Origin: Frankia casuarinae
GTDB taxonomy: Bacteria > Actinomycetota > Actinomycetes > Frankiales > Frankiaceae
Direction: 5' to 3'
Assembly (NCBI RefSeq): GCF_000013345.1
Contig: NC_007777.1
Span: 2,046,001 to 2,110,000, forward strand
Length of the DNA stretch: 64,000 nucleotides
Shown: positions 26,190-35,159 of the stretch, in pieces
Position numbering within the stretch: the stretch's first letter is position 1
How the letters are laid out: each line of letters begins with the position of its first letter
Translations under genes and position numbers: made by a program
The notes under the pieces: model-generated
What the model saw: the letters and a program-made list of their open reading frames with translations, nothing else
Told to the model about the DNA's origin: nothing
The model's database searches: none

Positions 26190-27007
26190 CGCCGCACCGC
26201 CCTCGTCGGCGGCAACGCGGCCCGGCCGTCGAACCCGCCCGGCACCAGTGCCGGGCGCTCCGGGCCGACCGGCACCGTGGCGGCGAGATAGTCCGCCATG
26301 CCCGCCACCGTCCGGCCAAGCTTCGACCGGCCGATCCCGGTGCGGGTCTGGCGACGGCCGGCGAGCACCCCCGCGGCCGTGGCGTCATACGGCACCGGGC
26401 CCAGCACCCGCGAACCCAGCACCCGGGCAATCTCACGGACCCGGTAGTCCGCGGACCGGTGCGGCTGGGCGACGACGACCACATACCAGGCCGGCACCGC
26501 CCAGCCCTGCACCACGTGCATCCGCGCCGCCAGATGCGCCAGCTCGTCATCTCGCGCGCGCACGACGAGCAACAGCACATCGGCCGCCCGCAGCGCCGGC
26601 CCCGCGGGCGACCGCGGATCGAGCCGACCGCAGTCCACAATCACCGTCCGTACGCCGGACCGCGCCGCCGACCACAGCAGCGACCAGCCCCCACCGTCGA
26701 GCTCGCCGAGCACGTGGCTGGCCTGCTCGGCGCCCGCCGGCGCGGGGATGACCGCAAGACCACCGGGCAGCTCGTGGGCGTGGTCCGCCGCGGAGCGCTG
26801 CCCGCCGCCGCGACGGCCGGCAGCGGCGAGCGTGACCAGCCCACGGCTGCCCGCCAGCAGTCCGAACCGCGCGCCCAGATCGCCGCCAGCGGGATCGGCC
26901 TCTACCAGAAGGGGGTCTCCGGCGTCCGCGGGCCAACGGTCCGCCAGCGCGAGTGCCAGCGTCGTCGCACCCGGCGACGCCTTCAACGACCCCACAGCGA
27001 TGATCAC
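26186..27007 (-). CDS. CpaE/TadZ-like MinD-family protein (273 aa)
   Basis: Localisation factor of Tad systems, MinD/ParA fold. The deviant Walker A is SLKASPGATT: the signature Lys is kept but the usual second Lys is Ala, so ATP hydrolysis may be weak or absent. VEADPAGGDLGARFGLL and VIVDCGRLDP match the switch regions. Starts with GTG at 27007 and overlaps TadA by ATGA. Confidence 0.75.
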   Translation of the reverse strand: MIIAVGSLKASPGATTLALALADRWPADAGDPLLVEADPAGGDLGARFGLLAGSRGLVTLAAAGRRGGGQRSAADHAHELPGGLAVIPAPAGAEQASHVLGELDGGGWSLLWSAARSGVRTVIVDCGRLDPRSPAGPALRAADVLLLVVRARDDELAHLAARMHVVQGWAVPAWYVVVVAQPHRSADYRVREIARVLGSRVLGPVPYDATAAGVLAGRRQTRTGIGRSKLGRTVAGMADYLAATVPVGPERPALVPGGFDGRAALPPTRAVRR

Positions 27008-27011
27008 AGGA

Positions 27012-27788
27012 TCACCCGCCGGTTCCGTTGATCGTGACGACGCCGATCTGTCCGGCCGGGGCCGCCGCCAACGCGTGGGCGTCGGCCTCGGCGAGCTGGA
27101 GAGAGACCACCGTCGTCTGCTCGGTGTCCGCCGCCACCACGGCCACGACCGTCGCCGGCCACGACCGGGCGCTGCCGGCGGGCGCGGTCGCTACCGCGCT
27201 AGTGGCGGGAGCGACCACGACCGTCACCCGCGAGCCGGGTGCCAGACCGGTGGGGAACTGGCCGGCCTTCAACGCGACCGCCGCGATCGCCTCCCCGGGC
27301 GGCGGGACCTGCGCGGCCCCGACCGCCGCGCGGCTGAGCACGGTGCCGGCGGGCAGGCTGTAGGCGACCGGCTTACCGAGGACGCTGTCCCGGTCGCCGG
27401 CCGGGATGGTGTCGACGCCGTCGGCGGAGATCCGCACCTCCCGCACGTCCTCGGCGGCCAGGACATGGCCGACCGTCACGGGCCGGGCCAGCACCAGCAC
27501 CGGCTCCCGCGACCCCACCCGCGCACCCGCGACCAGACCGGCGGCGGCGCAGCCCACCACCAGCACCACACCCAGCAGTAGATACGGAACCCGGCGGCGG
27601 CGCCGCGGACCGCCCGTCAGCCGGGCAGCCGGAGCACCACCTGTCCGCCGGCCGGCGCGGTCCGGACCCGCCGCACGCGGCGTCGAGGACGGAGCCGTCA
27701 CCACCGGACACCGCCCAGCAGACTGTCGACGGGAGGGCTGCCCGTCCCGGTCACCTCGGTCGTGCCAGTCACGGTCGTCATCAGCCAC
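27012..27788 (-). CDS. SAF-domain, CpaB-like membrane protein (258 aa)
   Basis: Basic cytoplasmic N-terminus, one TM helix (VPYLLLGVVLVVGCAAAGLVAG), then an external SAF domain (VLARPVTVGHVLAAEDVREV, LPAGTVLSRAAV). This is the domain order of CpaB/RcpC proteins that help assemble Tad pili. The GTG at 27788 overlaps the preceding stop by 8 nt. Confidence 0.8.
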   Translation of the reverse strand: MADDDRDWHDRGDRDGQPSRRQSAGRCPVVTAPSSTPRAAGPDRAGRRTGGAPAARLTGGPRRRRRVPYLLLGVVLVVGCAAAGLVAGARVGSREPVLVLARPVTVGHVLAAEDVREVRISADGVDTIPAGDRDSVLGKPVAYSLPAGTVLSRAAVGAAQVPPPGEAIAAVALKAGQFPTGLAPGSRVTVVVAPATSAVATAPAGSARSWPATVVAVVAADTEQTTVVSLQLAEADAHALAAAPAGQIGVVTINGTGG

Positions 27789-28806
27789 CGCCCGTCGTCA
27801 GCGCGGGAACATCGATCACCCGGGCCGCCGTTGTCGACACGGTCGTCAGCCCCGGGAACACCCCTGTCTGGCCGGCGCCGGCCCAGGTCACGTCCCAGCG
27901 CACCGCCGCCGTCACCGCAAACGTCCCACCCGCCTCGTCCAGCGACCGGCGGGTATAGGTGTAGCCGCAGTCCGGCGAAGCGCTCTTCGGATCGGCCCCG
28001 GCCGGAAACGGCGTACCTGGACCCGTGCAGGTCACCGTCCCGCCATCCCCCAGCGACCAGACCACCGCCACGGGCTTGGCAACCGCGGTCACCGACACCC
28101 CACCCGCCGCTGCCGTCGCCGCCACCTGCTGCCACCCAGCGGGGTCCAGCCACAGCCATGTCGGTAGCCGCACCATCTGATCGGCAACCGGGCTCATCCC
28201 GATCGCCGGGCCAGCCAGCCGCAGCTGGTTACGCGCCTGCTCCGCCAACGCCTCCGGGTCCGGGGCAGGCCCCGTGCCCGGCGCCGCGTCCGGAATCCAC
28301 ACCGGCGCCCGATACAACGCGTCCCGCTCACCGCCCGACGCGCACCGGTAGATGTACCAAGCACCCGGCCCCTGCCCTGGCTGAGACGCCACCGGACGCA
28401 CCGACAACCCCGATGAACCGAGCACCGCCGGCCGCACCACCAGCCCACCCGCTGACGGCGGCTGATAGGAGGCGGGCCGCACGCCGCCCGCGGGCGGCTG
28501 ATAGTCGCTGCGGACATACGCGCAATCCGCTATCGGCAATGCGGGCGGGTCCAAAGCCCTGTCACCGGGTGGCGCGGTCCGTCCTGAACCGCTACCTCCG
28601 TTGGCCTCGGAGCCTGCGGACGGCGGTTCTGCTTCGGGAGCTGGCGATGGCCCCCCTGGGATTCCTGCCCAAAGCTCGCATCCTGGAGAGGGATTCTGGC
28701 TGCACCCCGTGCCGCCAAGTGGGTCTATGGCGGCTGCCGGAACAGCGAGGCATCCGATCATCGCCAGCGCGAGTACAGCGAGGAAGGTGAGCCGGCGCTT
28801 CAGCAT
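27781..28806 (-). CDS. secreted protein of the tad locus (341 aa)
   Basis: Signal peptide at the start (MLKRRLTFLAVLALAMIGCL, cleavage after AVPAAA). Then a Pro/Gly-rich region with two QPPxxGG repeats, and a C-terminal domain containing WLWLDPAGWQQVAATAAAGG and RWDVTWAGAGQTG, the layout of secreted beta-sandwich proteins found beside actinobacterial tad genes. Function unknown; a pilus-associated surface protein is the best guess. The ATG at 28806 overlaps the lipoprotein stop by 7 nt. Confidence 0.65.
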   Translation of the reverse strand: MLKRRLTFLAVLALAMIGCLAVPAAAIDPLGGTGCSQNPSPGCELWAGIPGGPSPAPEAEPPSAGSEANGGSGSGRTAPPGDRALDPPALPIADCAYVRSDYQPPAGGVRPASYQPPSAGGLVVRPAVLGSSGLSVRPVASQPGQGPGAWYIYRCASGGERDALYRAPVWIPDAAPGTGPAPDPEALAEQARNQLRLAGPAIGMSPVADQMVRLPTWLWLDPAGWQQVAATAAAGGVSVTAVAKPVAVVWSLGDGGTVTCTGPGTPFPAGADPKSASPDCGYTYTRRSLDEAGGTFAVTAAVRWDVTWAGAGQTGVFPGLTTVSTTAARVIDVPALTTGGG

Positions 28807-29426
28807 GATCCCAGGTCCCCAACTCCGAACCGGGTGACGCGCCACAATCCGTCCGTATGCAGCCGCGCTTCCGCGAGAATTCGACGCATGCCACCCGGCT
28901 TGTCGTCCAGCAACGAGCCGTCGGCCCGATACACCAGCCAGTTCCGGGTATCGGCGCAGTCGTCGATCATCACCGACTTCGGCGCGTCCTCCGGGCTTAC
29001 CGACGTCACCTTCGGGTTGTTGACCGGCTCGCCCTTCGAGATCAGGCCGTTGTAATGGTCGGCGTAGAGATTTCCGGTCATGACCTGCAAAGCGTCACCC
29101 GAGGCATATTGCGACAGATACGGCGCCTGCCAATCGGAGGTGTGGCTGGCCTGCGCGTACGCCTTCCACATCCCGACATACGCGGCGAGCGCATCCCGAC
29201 GGGCGAGGTCCGCCGGAGACGTCGGCGTCGGCGACGGCGTCCCGCTCGACGAGGCGGGCGAGGAGACAGGGCCGCTGCTGGCGGCCGGGTCGGGCGTGGA
29301 ACCGCCGTCCGAACTACACGCCGCGAGGAGCAGCACGACGGCGGCCAGGACGCTGACGCCGGCCGTGCCCAGCCGCGCCCGGCAACGCTGTCCTGATGTA
29401 CGAGCCCGGACCTCCACAGCGCCCAC
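28800..29426 (-). CDS. lipoprotein of the tad locus (208 aa)
   Basis: N-terminal helix ending in the lipobox LLAAC (Cys at about residue 37), then a Ser/Pro/Thr-rich spacer and a C-terminal domain (ALAAYVGMWKAYAQASHTSD, DDCADTRNWLVYRADGSLLD) of the small NTF2/cystatin-like type seen in actinobacterial lipoproteins. It is the first gene of the tad operon. The GTG at 29426 is used; the ribosome site is not strong. Confidence 0.7.
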   Translation of the reverse strand: MGAVEVRARTSGQRCRARLGTAGVSVLAAVVLLLAACSSDGGSTPDPAASSGPVSSPASSSGTPSPTPTSPADLARRDALAAYVGMWKAYAQASHTSDWQAPYLSQYASGDALQVMTGNLYADHYNGLISKGEPVNNPKVTSVSPEDAPKSVMIDDCADTRNWLVYRADGSLLDDKPGGMRRILAEARLHTDGLWRVTRFGVGDLGSC

Positions 29427-29863
29427 CTCGCAGGAAATCCCAACAGACGGCCAACCCGTCCTGGAAAGGGAAAACCCCTCTATCTAGGACTACCCCCGCC
29501 GTGCCGAATTCCGGCGTTCTAACTTCGCAGTCGGACCGGCGACCCAGCGGGAAATGACTCGGCAGGACTAGCTATCACCCTCTGATCGGGCTATCCCGCT
29601 AGATCGCTGGCACCACCCGAACGGGGGGTATGAGGCGTGCAGAGGCCGCCGTCGAGCCGTGGCGGCAGGCGGACAGCATGCCGCCGATGTCGCGCGTCGC
29701 GTTCATGGACGCCCTTCGGTTGCCGCGAACGCACCTGTCAGGTCTCAGTGGACCTAGCCGAACAGTCGAGCGACCTCGCCGAAGGGGTGCCCGAGTCTCA
29801 GACGGCCTGTCCTCCCGCAGGCCCCTCCGACCCCTGGGGAGCGGGTGCATTAGGACAGAACAG
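29427..29863. other. divergent intergenic region
   Basis: No gene seen. It separates the minus-strand tad operon from the plus-strand genes at 29864 and should hold promoters for both. On the minus strand TAGATA at about 29483-29488 is a possible -10 box for the tad operon, without a clear -35. Confidence 0.4.
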
Positions 29864-30088
29864 ATGAGACGCGCTGAATGGCGACCGAGGGGCGTCCTGA
29901 TCATCCTCGATGTCGCCACCGTGCTCGGCCTCGAACCGCTCGCTCGCGCTGGTGCCGCGTCGATCGAGTCGATCCGCCAGCGCGGCCGGGAACTCGCCCG
30001 CCGCACCGCGCCCTGGCGGGCCCTGCCCGCTGTCGCCGAACTGGCCGAGGTGTCCCAGGCACTGACAACCCGCGGCGCGCCGCGGTGA
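29864..30088 (+). CDS. small helical protein coupled to 2H phosphoesterase (74 aa)
   Basis: Unknown. Almost entirely helical (VLGLEPLARAGAASIESIRQ, RGRELARRTAPWRALP). Its stop overlaps the next start as GTGA, so the two proteins are probably made together. The upstream in-frame extension to 29630 has no ribosome site. Confidence 0.5.
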   Translation: MRRAEWRPRGVLIILDVATVLGLEPLARAGAASIESIRQRGRELARRTAPWRALPAVAELAEVSQALTTRGAPR

Positions 30089-30735
30089 GCGAGCACGACC
30101 CGGTCCACGACGACTGGGAACGCTTCCGCGTCCTGCCCTCCATGACCAACCACTGGGACCGGCCCGGCTGGACCCCAGGTCGGCGCAGCTTCCACTGGTT
30201 CCTGACGTTCGACAGCGCCGCGCTGCGTGACCTCGCCGCGACCTGCCAACAACAGCTACGCGACCTCGACTGTCTCGACCCGGTGCCCGCCGGCGGGCTG
30301 CACCTCACCGTGCGTCGGCTCGCGTTCACCGACGAGATCGCCCCCGCCACCCTCGCCACGGTCACCCGCCGGGTCGCCGAACGGTGCCGTGACCGGCCGG
30401 CGTTCCGGCTAAGGGTCGGACCGCTGGCTGGATCGAGCGGCGCGGTCCGCTTCACCGTCACCCCCTGGGAAGCCCTGGTCCGACTGCGGGACGCCGTCGA
30501 CGACTCGTCAGCCGCCTGTGGCCTGCCCGCCGTCAAGCAGCCTTTCCGTCCACACGTTGGCATCGCCTACTGCAACCGCGACACGCCCGCAGAGCCGATC
30601 ATCCGCCGGGTCGCGGGGCTGCGTGACCTGCCCCCGGCCGAGGTCTCCGTGGCCGATCTTCGGCTGGTGCGGCTGTACCGCGACGGCCGGACCTATCGGT
30701 GGGACACCGTCACCGTCGTCCCGCTGAGCGCGTAG
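30085..30735 (+). CDS. 2'-5' RNA ligase/2H phosphoesterase family protein (216 aa)
   Basis: Two His motifs of the 2H superfamily: LHLTVRRL (HxT) near residue 72 and FRPHVGIAY (HxG) near residue 156, spaced as in LigT/ThpR-type cyclic phosphodiesterases. The natural substrate (RNA 2',3'-cyclic phosphate or a nucleotide) cannot be told. Starts with GTG, coupled to the small gene upstream. Confidence 0.75.
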   Translation: MSEHDPVHDDWERFRVLPSMTNHWDRPGWTPGRRSFHWFLTFDSAALRDLAATCQQQLRDLDCLDPVPAGGLHLTVRRLAFTDEIAPATLATVTRRVAERCRDRPAFRLRVGPLAGSSGAVRFTVTPWEALVRLRDAVDDSSAACGLPAVKQPFRPHVGIAYCNRDTPAEPIIRRVAGLRDLPPAEVSVADLRLVRLYRDGRTYRWDTVTVVPLSA

Positions 30736-30807
30736 CGCCGGAGTCGGACGGCGCAGGAGGGCAGCGGACTTTGATCCTTCCCAGGGTGCGGGCCGCTGGC
30801 CGGCGAC

Positions 30808-31506
30808 TCAGGGCCGGGTGAGGGCCAGTTGAGCGAGGCCGACCAGGATGCGCGAGATCTCGGCAAGATCTGCCGGCACCCGCCGGGTTGCATCCGCCGG
30901 CGGTTCGGCTCCGGACGGTTCTGATGGCGGGCCGGGCTCGACGGTTCTCCCCAGCGTGTTGACGAGGTTTGCCCAGATCGCGAGGAACTCCTCAACCCCG
31001 CGCAGAATGTCGCTGCGGACCTGCTCGGCGCTGGACGCCGCGTAGGCGGCGATGTCCGTGACAGCCGTACCCGCCGGCGTCTGCTGATCGAGGCTTCGCT
31101 GGAGCGCTCGGGCGGCGTGGGCGGCGCCGTCCAGCGTGTCCGCGGCGTCAACGAGAACGCCACTCAGGAGGCCACGTAGCTCGGGGTCGCGGGCGAGCTC
31201 ATCGAGGCGCAGCGCGTGGTAGGCCAGCCGGCATCCCGGTGGCGCCAGCGGCAGGCGGTCCAACAGCAGCAGAAACCGCCGGCTGGCGAGCACCAGGCCG
31301 ACGCCCATGGTCCCGACAAACCAGGTCCCGAACAGCGCCACCCAGCTGGTACTGAGGCCGGTACGGACCAGCTGGACCCACAGCCAGAACCCTGGGGCGC
31401 AGACCAGCACGGGGACACCGACCCGGACGGCTCGGCGGCGTCGACCAAAACGTAACGCTGCCGCCCGCAGCTGCCGGTCGACCGAGCAGGATTCGGACAC
31501 GATCAC
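30808..31506 (-). CDS. two-TM membrane protein (232 aa)
   Basis: Basic N-terminus, two TM helices (VGVPVLVCAPGFWLWVQLV and WVALFGTWFVGTMGVGLVLA), then a helical cytoplasmic domain of about 150 residues. No family recognised. GTG start overlaps the upstream stop as GTGA, so it is coupled to the P-loop gene. Confidence 0.6.
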   Translation of the reverse strand: MIVSESCSVDRQLRAAALRFGRRRRAVRVGVPVLVCAPGFWLWVQLVRTGLSTSWVALFGTWFVGTMGVGLVLASRRFLLLLDRLPLAPPGCRLAYHALRLDELARDPELRGLLSGVLVDAADTLDGAAHAARALQRSLDQQTPAGTAVTDIAAYAASSAEQVRSDILRGVEEFLAIWANLVNTLGRTVEPGPPSEPSGAEPPADATRRVPADLAEISRILVGLAQLALTRP

Positions 31507-32234
31507 AGTCTCGCCTTAACGGCGCCGGCCGCGGTAGCTCGGGGTGACGTGGACGACGGCGCCGGGACGATCTGCGGGGCGTCGAGCGTGAGTGTCCAGG
31601 CGCCAGGGGGCGGCGAGGTCGGTTCCGCGGCGAGGAAGGCCGCGGCAGCGGAGGCCAGCCGGCCGACCGGCAGGCCCGCGTCGAGCACCAGGCGCCGGTC
31701 GTCGGGCAGCGCGTCCAGGTAGCGCAGGAAGGCACGGTCAGCGGCGGCGAGGAAGCGTGGGTCGACAAGGTGCGGGTGCACCGGTCCGCGGCGGCGTTGC
31801 CGCACGGCGACCGCGGCGTGGGACAGCCGCAGATACAGGTAGCGGCCGGGGCGCAGCGTGATCCCCGCGCTGGCTGCGGCGGTGAACGTCTGGGCGGCGT
31901 AGCCAGGGTCGGCGGGCACGCCGAGCTGCGCGACGGCGTGCTGGTGGGCGATGTGCGACAGCGGGCTGCGGTCGAACAGCACGAGGCCGGTGCGTGCCCG
32001 GCGGGCGACCTCGGCGCGTTGCCACTCCACCCGGCACAGATGATCGAGGCCGGAGTGGACGTCGCCGAGGGTCCTCGGTGGGTACGGCAGTGGTGAGGAG
32101 AGGTCGGCCGGGTCGGGGATGACGGTGGCGCCGAGCTGGCTGGCGAGCACGATCGCCAGCGTGGTCGTCCCCGTGCAGCGCAGGCCCTCGACGGCGACAA
32201 GCCCTGGTTGGGATGGCTGGTCGGATCGGGTCAT
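31503..32234 (-). CDS. thymidylate-kinase-like P-loop protein with altered Walker A (243 aa)
   Basis: Resembles dTMP-kinase-fold proteins: VAVEGLRCTGTTTLAIVLA at the start where GxxGxGKT is expected, FDRSPLSHIAHQHAV like the DR(Y/S) motif, and YLYLRLSHAAVAVRQRRRG like the lid. The P-loop Lys is replaced by Thr (GLRCTGTTT), so phosphoryl transfer is doubtful. The ATG at 32234 with GGAGG is preferred to the one at 32300, which lacks a ribosome site. Confidence 0.6.
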   Translation of the reverse strand: MTRSDQPSQPGLVAVEGLRCTGTTTLAIVLASQLGATVIPDPADLSSPLPYPPRTLGDVHSGLDHLCRVEWQRAEVARRARTGLVLFDRSPLSHIAHQHAVAQLGVPADPGYAAQTFTAAASAGITLRPGRYLYLRLSHAAVAVRQRRRGPVHPHLVDPRFLAAADRAFLRYLDALPDDRRLVLDAGLPVGRLASAAAAFLAAEPTSPPPGAWTLTLDAPQIVPAPSSTSPRATAAGAVKARL

Positions 32235-32347
32235 GGAAGCCTCCAGGAGCCGGTCGAGCACACGGTGGTCGGTGCGGACGCTAGCGGCAGCTACCGACAT
32301 CTAGCCTGCGGGCAAGCACGCGGGGCTGAGACGGTGCGGTGGCGAGG

Positions 32348-32840
32348 CTAGGTGGCTGGCTTGCGGGCGACGCCGGCCCACATCGCGGACACCTTCTCGC
32401 TGGTCGTGCGCCAGGCGGGCGCGGGGACGAGGCCGGGGTCGATCAGCTCCCAGCCGTCGAAGAAGCCGGCCACCTGGTCGCGGGTCCGCGGGAACAGGGT
32501 GCCGGGGGCGGCGGCGTTGACCTGGTCGACGCCCACCTTCAGGTGGGTCTTGTCCGGGTAGACATCGAGCCCGAGGTGCGACAGCACCAGGTAGCTGCCC
32601 GGCGGCAGCGCGTCGCGCAACGTGCGCACAGCGGCGTGCGGGTCGTGGTCGTCCGGGATCGCATGCATGATCGCGACGAGCATCAGGGCGACGGGCTGGG
32701 TGAGGTCGAGGGTCTCGGCGGCGTGTTCGAGGATGCGGGCCGGGTCGCGCACGTCGCCGTCCAGGTAGGCCGTGCGACCCTCGGGGGTGCTGGTCAGCAG
32801 CGCTCGCGCGTGCACGAGGACAAGCGGTACCACCCCAAGG
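32348..32840 (-). pseudogene. truncated SAM methyltransferase (Methyltransf_19/DUF574 type)
   Basis: C-terminal half of an actinobacterial SAM-dependent methyltransferase: VLVHARALLTSTPEGRTAYL, DGDVRDPARILEHAAETLDL, ALMLVAIMHAIPDDHDPHAA and GSYLVLSHLGLD are typical family segments. The N-terminal SAM-binding half, which should contain the DIGTG-like loop, is missing; upstream sequence belongs to a transposase remnant. Probably inactivated by transposition. Confidence 0.75.
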
Positions 32841-32889
32841 TTGCACACGTATACCGAGAGATCGGTTTGAGTGTTGCTCCGAAGCAAGC

Positions 32890-33680
32890 ATGGCGCTGCC
32901 GCCTTGAAAGGGCGAGGATGATGTGAATTTCTTTGCCGTTGTGGGGTTTCACGGCTTTCTTGACGAACTCCAGGAAGTCGTCGCCGGTGCGGGTGGGGCG
33001 GCATTCACCGAAGACCTTGCCTGTTCCGACTTCGATTGTCGCGAAGAGGTTGGTGGTGCCGTGGCGGACGTAGTCGTGGGTACGCTTCTCGGTGGCGTCG
33101 AACGTGATCGGCAGCAACGGCTGGGTACGGTCCAGTGCTTGGACCTGCGTCTTCTCGTCGAAGCTGAGCACCACCGCGCCCGTCGGCGGGGAGGTAGGGG
33201 CCGACGATATCCATGACATTGTCGGCGAACTCCGGGTCACGAGAAAGCTTAAAGGTGCCTTGCCGCCAGGGTTGGAGGTGGTTCTCCCGCCAGAGTTTTG
33301 CGACGAAGTGCCAGGAGATCGAAACCCCCGTGGTCCGCGTGACGTACTTCGCCAGCTCCCGCGACGACCAGTGCGTCAGTCCTGTTTCCGCCGGCGGAGT
33401 GGCCCGCGTGAGAGCAAGGACGCGGCTGCGAATGTTCGCCGGCACCTGTTCCCGCGGCGCGCGATCGGTCGAGGAGTCCTTGGACCCCCTCGGATTCGCA
33501 CCGCGAGATCCACTGATTCACGGTCGGCAACGAGACACCGGCCAGTGCGACGATGTCCTTCTTCAGCCGGTGTTCGGCATGCAAGAGGATGATCCGCGCC
33601 CGCGTGGCGACATTCACGGGAACGTCTCGATCATTTATCATGCCTCGCAGTTCCGCAAGATCTTCTGCCGAAAGCTCCAT
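32890..33680 (-). pseudogene. broken IS630-family transposase
   Basis: Pieces in three frames: an N-terminal HTH part from ATG 33680 (RARIILLHAEHRLKKDIVAL, SLPTVNQWISRCESEGVQGL), a middle part (HWSSRELAKYVTRTTGVSIS), and the catalytic start (VVLSFDEKTQVQALDRTQPL, GTTNLFATIEVGTGKVFGEC). The final Glu region is absent and the sequence ends at a junction with a methyltransferase fragment. Non-functional remnant. Confidence 0.8.
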
Positions 33681-33730
33681 GCCACCATTCTAGCGCGCAG
33701 CGCTTCATATAAACGAAGCGGAATCACGCT

Positions 33731-33758
33731 CCACTAGCCGCGATCGGCGGCGTAGTGG
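33731..33758 (-). terminator. possible hairpin terminator after the nucleoside operon
   Basis: CCACTAGCCGC pairs with GCGGCGTAGTGG across a GATCG loop with one bulged base. It lies about 95 bp beyond the stop of the HAD gene, the last gene of the minus-strand operon. No U tract, so only tentative. Confidence 0.4.
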
Positions 33759-33852
33759 AGGCCTCCGCAGTGCTATCATGGGTCTTGCATGGCACGACCA
33801 GGCCGCGAAACTGCGAAACACAAGTACTACCCAGCTGTCCGAGAAACGGCGC

Positions 33853-34584
33853 TCAACTCACACCTTCAACCGGTACCCCGGGAGCGTTCCAGCCGTCGAT
33901 GATTGCCAACAGATCGTCCAAGCGGTAGATCACCGCATCCGGAGTGGTGTCCTCGATGGCCACCAACTCCTTCTCCGGCACCTCGCTGTGAGGGATGAGG
34001 ATCGCGCGAAGACCCGCCACCCGCGCGCCGTACACGTCCTCGTAGAGCCGATCTCCGACGTATACGGCATTTTCCGGTGGCACATCCCCCACCGCACGCA
34101 GGGCGCAACGGAAGGCCTCCGGGTGCGGCTTGGCCCAGGGGATCTCGCTGCTGTAGACGGCCCCATCGAACAGGTCCAGCACACCGTCGCGGGCGAAGAT
34201 GGCCTCGTGCCGCTCGCGCGGCCACGTGGTGTTCGATAGCAGGCCCACCCGCAGACCGCGCTCGCGCAACTCGGTCAGCAGCCTGGGAGCCAGCGGGTCG
34301 AGTAGCGTGTGAGGTGTCCAAGCGTCCAGATACGCGGCGGCGGCCTGCTCGGTGTGCGGCACTCCCGCGAGGGAGAACAGCTCGGCCAGTGTGGCCGAGC
34401 TGTGTCGCTCACGGGCACGGACCGACAGCTCGCGCTCTGCCGCCAGCAATGCTGCCGCGGTCTTTTCGGGGTTCCGTCCCACCACGTAGGCCGCAGCCAA
34501 GGCCCAGAATCCGGCGACGTCCACGTTCGCCCATGGGGTGAGCGTACCCGCCCAGTCGAACAGAACCGCCTCTACCCTCCTCAC
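33853..34584 (-). CDS. HAD-superfamily hydrolase, predicted nucleotide phosphatase (243 aa)
   Basis: HAD fold: motif I VLFDWAGTL, motif II LLSNTTW, motif III Lys in AKPHPEAF, motif IV YVGDRLYEDV. The +2 residue of motif I is Ala, not Asp (DWA instead of DxD), as in phosphonatase and some other HAD groups, so chemistry may differ from a standard phosphatase. In the context of a 7-deazapurine cluster it is the likely remover of the 5'-phosphate. Coupled to FolE by GTGA. Confidence 0.75.
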   Translation of the reverse strand: MRRVEAVLFDWAGTLTPWANVDVAGFWALAAAYVVGRNPEKTAAALLAAERELSVRARERHSSATLAELFSLAGVPHTEQAAAAYLDAWTPHTLLDPLAPRLLTELRERGLRVGLLSNTTWPRERHEAIFARDGVLDLFDGAVYSSEIPWAKPHPEAFRCALRAVGDVPPENAVYVGDRLYEDVYGARVAGLRAILIPHSEVPEKELVAIEDTTPDAVIYRLDDLLAIIDGWNAPGVPVEGVS

Positions 34585-35159
34585 GACAGCAGGTTCCGCA
34601 TGTGCGGGTCATCCTTAAATACCCCGCGTAGCACCAGAGTGGACATCGTCGCCGGGCTGCGTATACCGCGCATCGTCATACACAGATGCTCGCCCTTGGC
34701 TCGTACCGCGACGTCGGGCACACCGCACAGGGCCTCGATCGCGTCGGCGATGGCGCCGGTCAGCCGTTCCTGCACCTGAAGCCGGTGGGCGTGGTGGTGG
34801 GCGATTCTGGCGAACTTCGACAGCCCCAGCAGCTTGTCCTTGGCCAGGTAAGCGATGGAGATGTCGCACCAGAATGGCAGTAGGTGGTGCTCACACAGGG
34901 ACCACACCCTGATGTCGTTGACCTGCACCAGCTGTCCGTGGTTAACCTGCTCGAAGGCTGTCTCGGTGTTGCCGGGGTCAAACCCGACGAACTCCCGCCA
35001 CCAGCGAGCATAGCGGGCCGGAGTCTCACGCAGACCGTCACGGCCGGGGTCCTCACCGATCTCCACCAGCAATTGCCTGGCCAGACCTTCCAACGGGTCC
35101 GTTCCGTCCGCCACCTCATCGGCGAGGCCCGCGCGTCCGTCGGGATAGGTCAGCGACAT
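34581..35159 (-). CDS. folE: GTP cyclohydrolase I (192 aa)
   Basis: Converts GTP to 7,8-dihydroneopterin triphosphate, the first step to 7-deazapurines. Zinc and active-site segments SLCEHHLLPFWC and GEHLCMTMRGI are present, plus AHRLQVQERLT and SLTYPDGRAG at the start. Length fits type I FolE. It is embedded in the nucleoside operon (overlaps Nudix by about 10 nt and HAD by 4 nt), so it is a pathway-dedicated copy. Confidence 0.95.
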   Translation of the reverse strand: MSLTYPDGRAGLADEVADGTDPLEGLARQLLVEIGEDPGRDGLRETPARYARWWREFVGFDPGNTETAFEQVNHGQLVQVNDIRVWSLCEHHLLPFWCDISIAYLAKDKLLGLSKFARIAHHHAHRLQVQERLTGAIADAIEALCGVPDVAVRAKGEHLCMTMRGIRSPATMSTLVLRGVFKDDPHMRNLLS

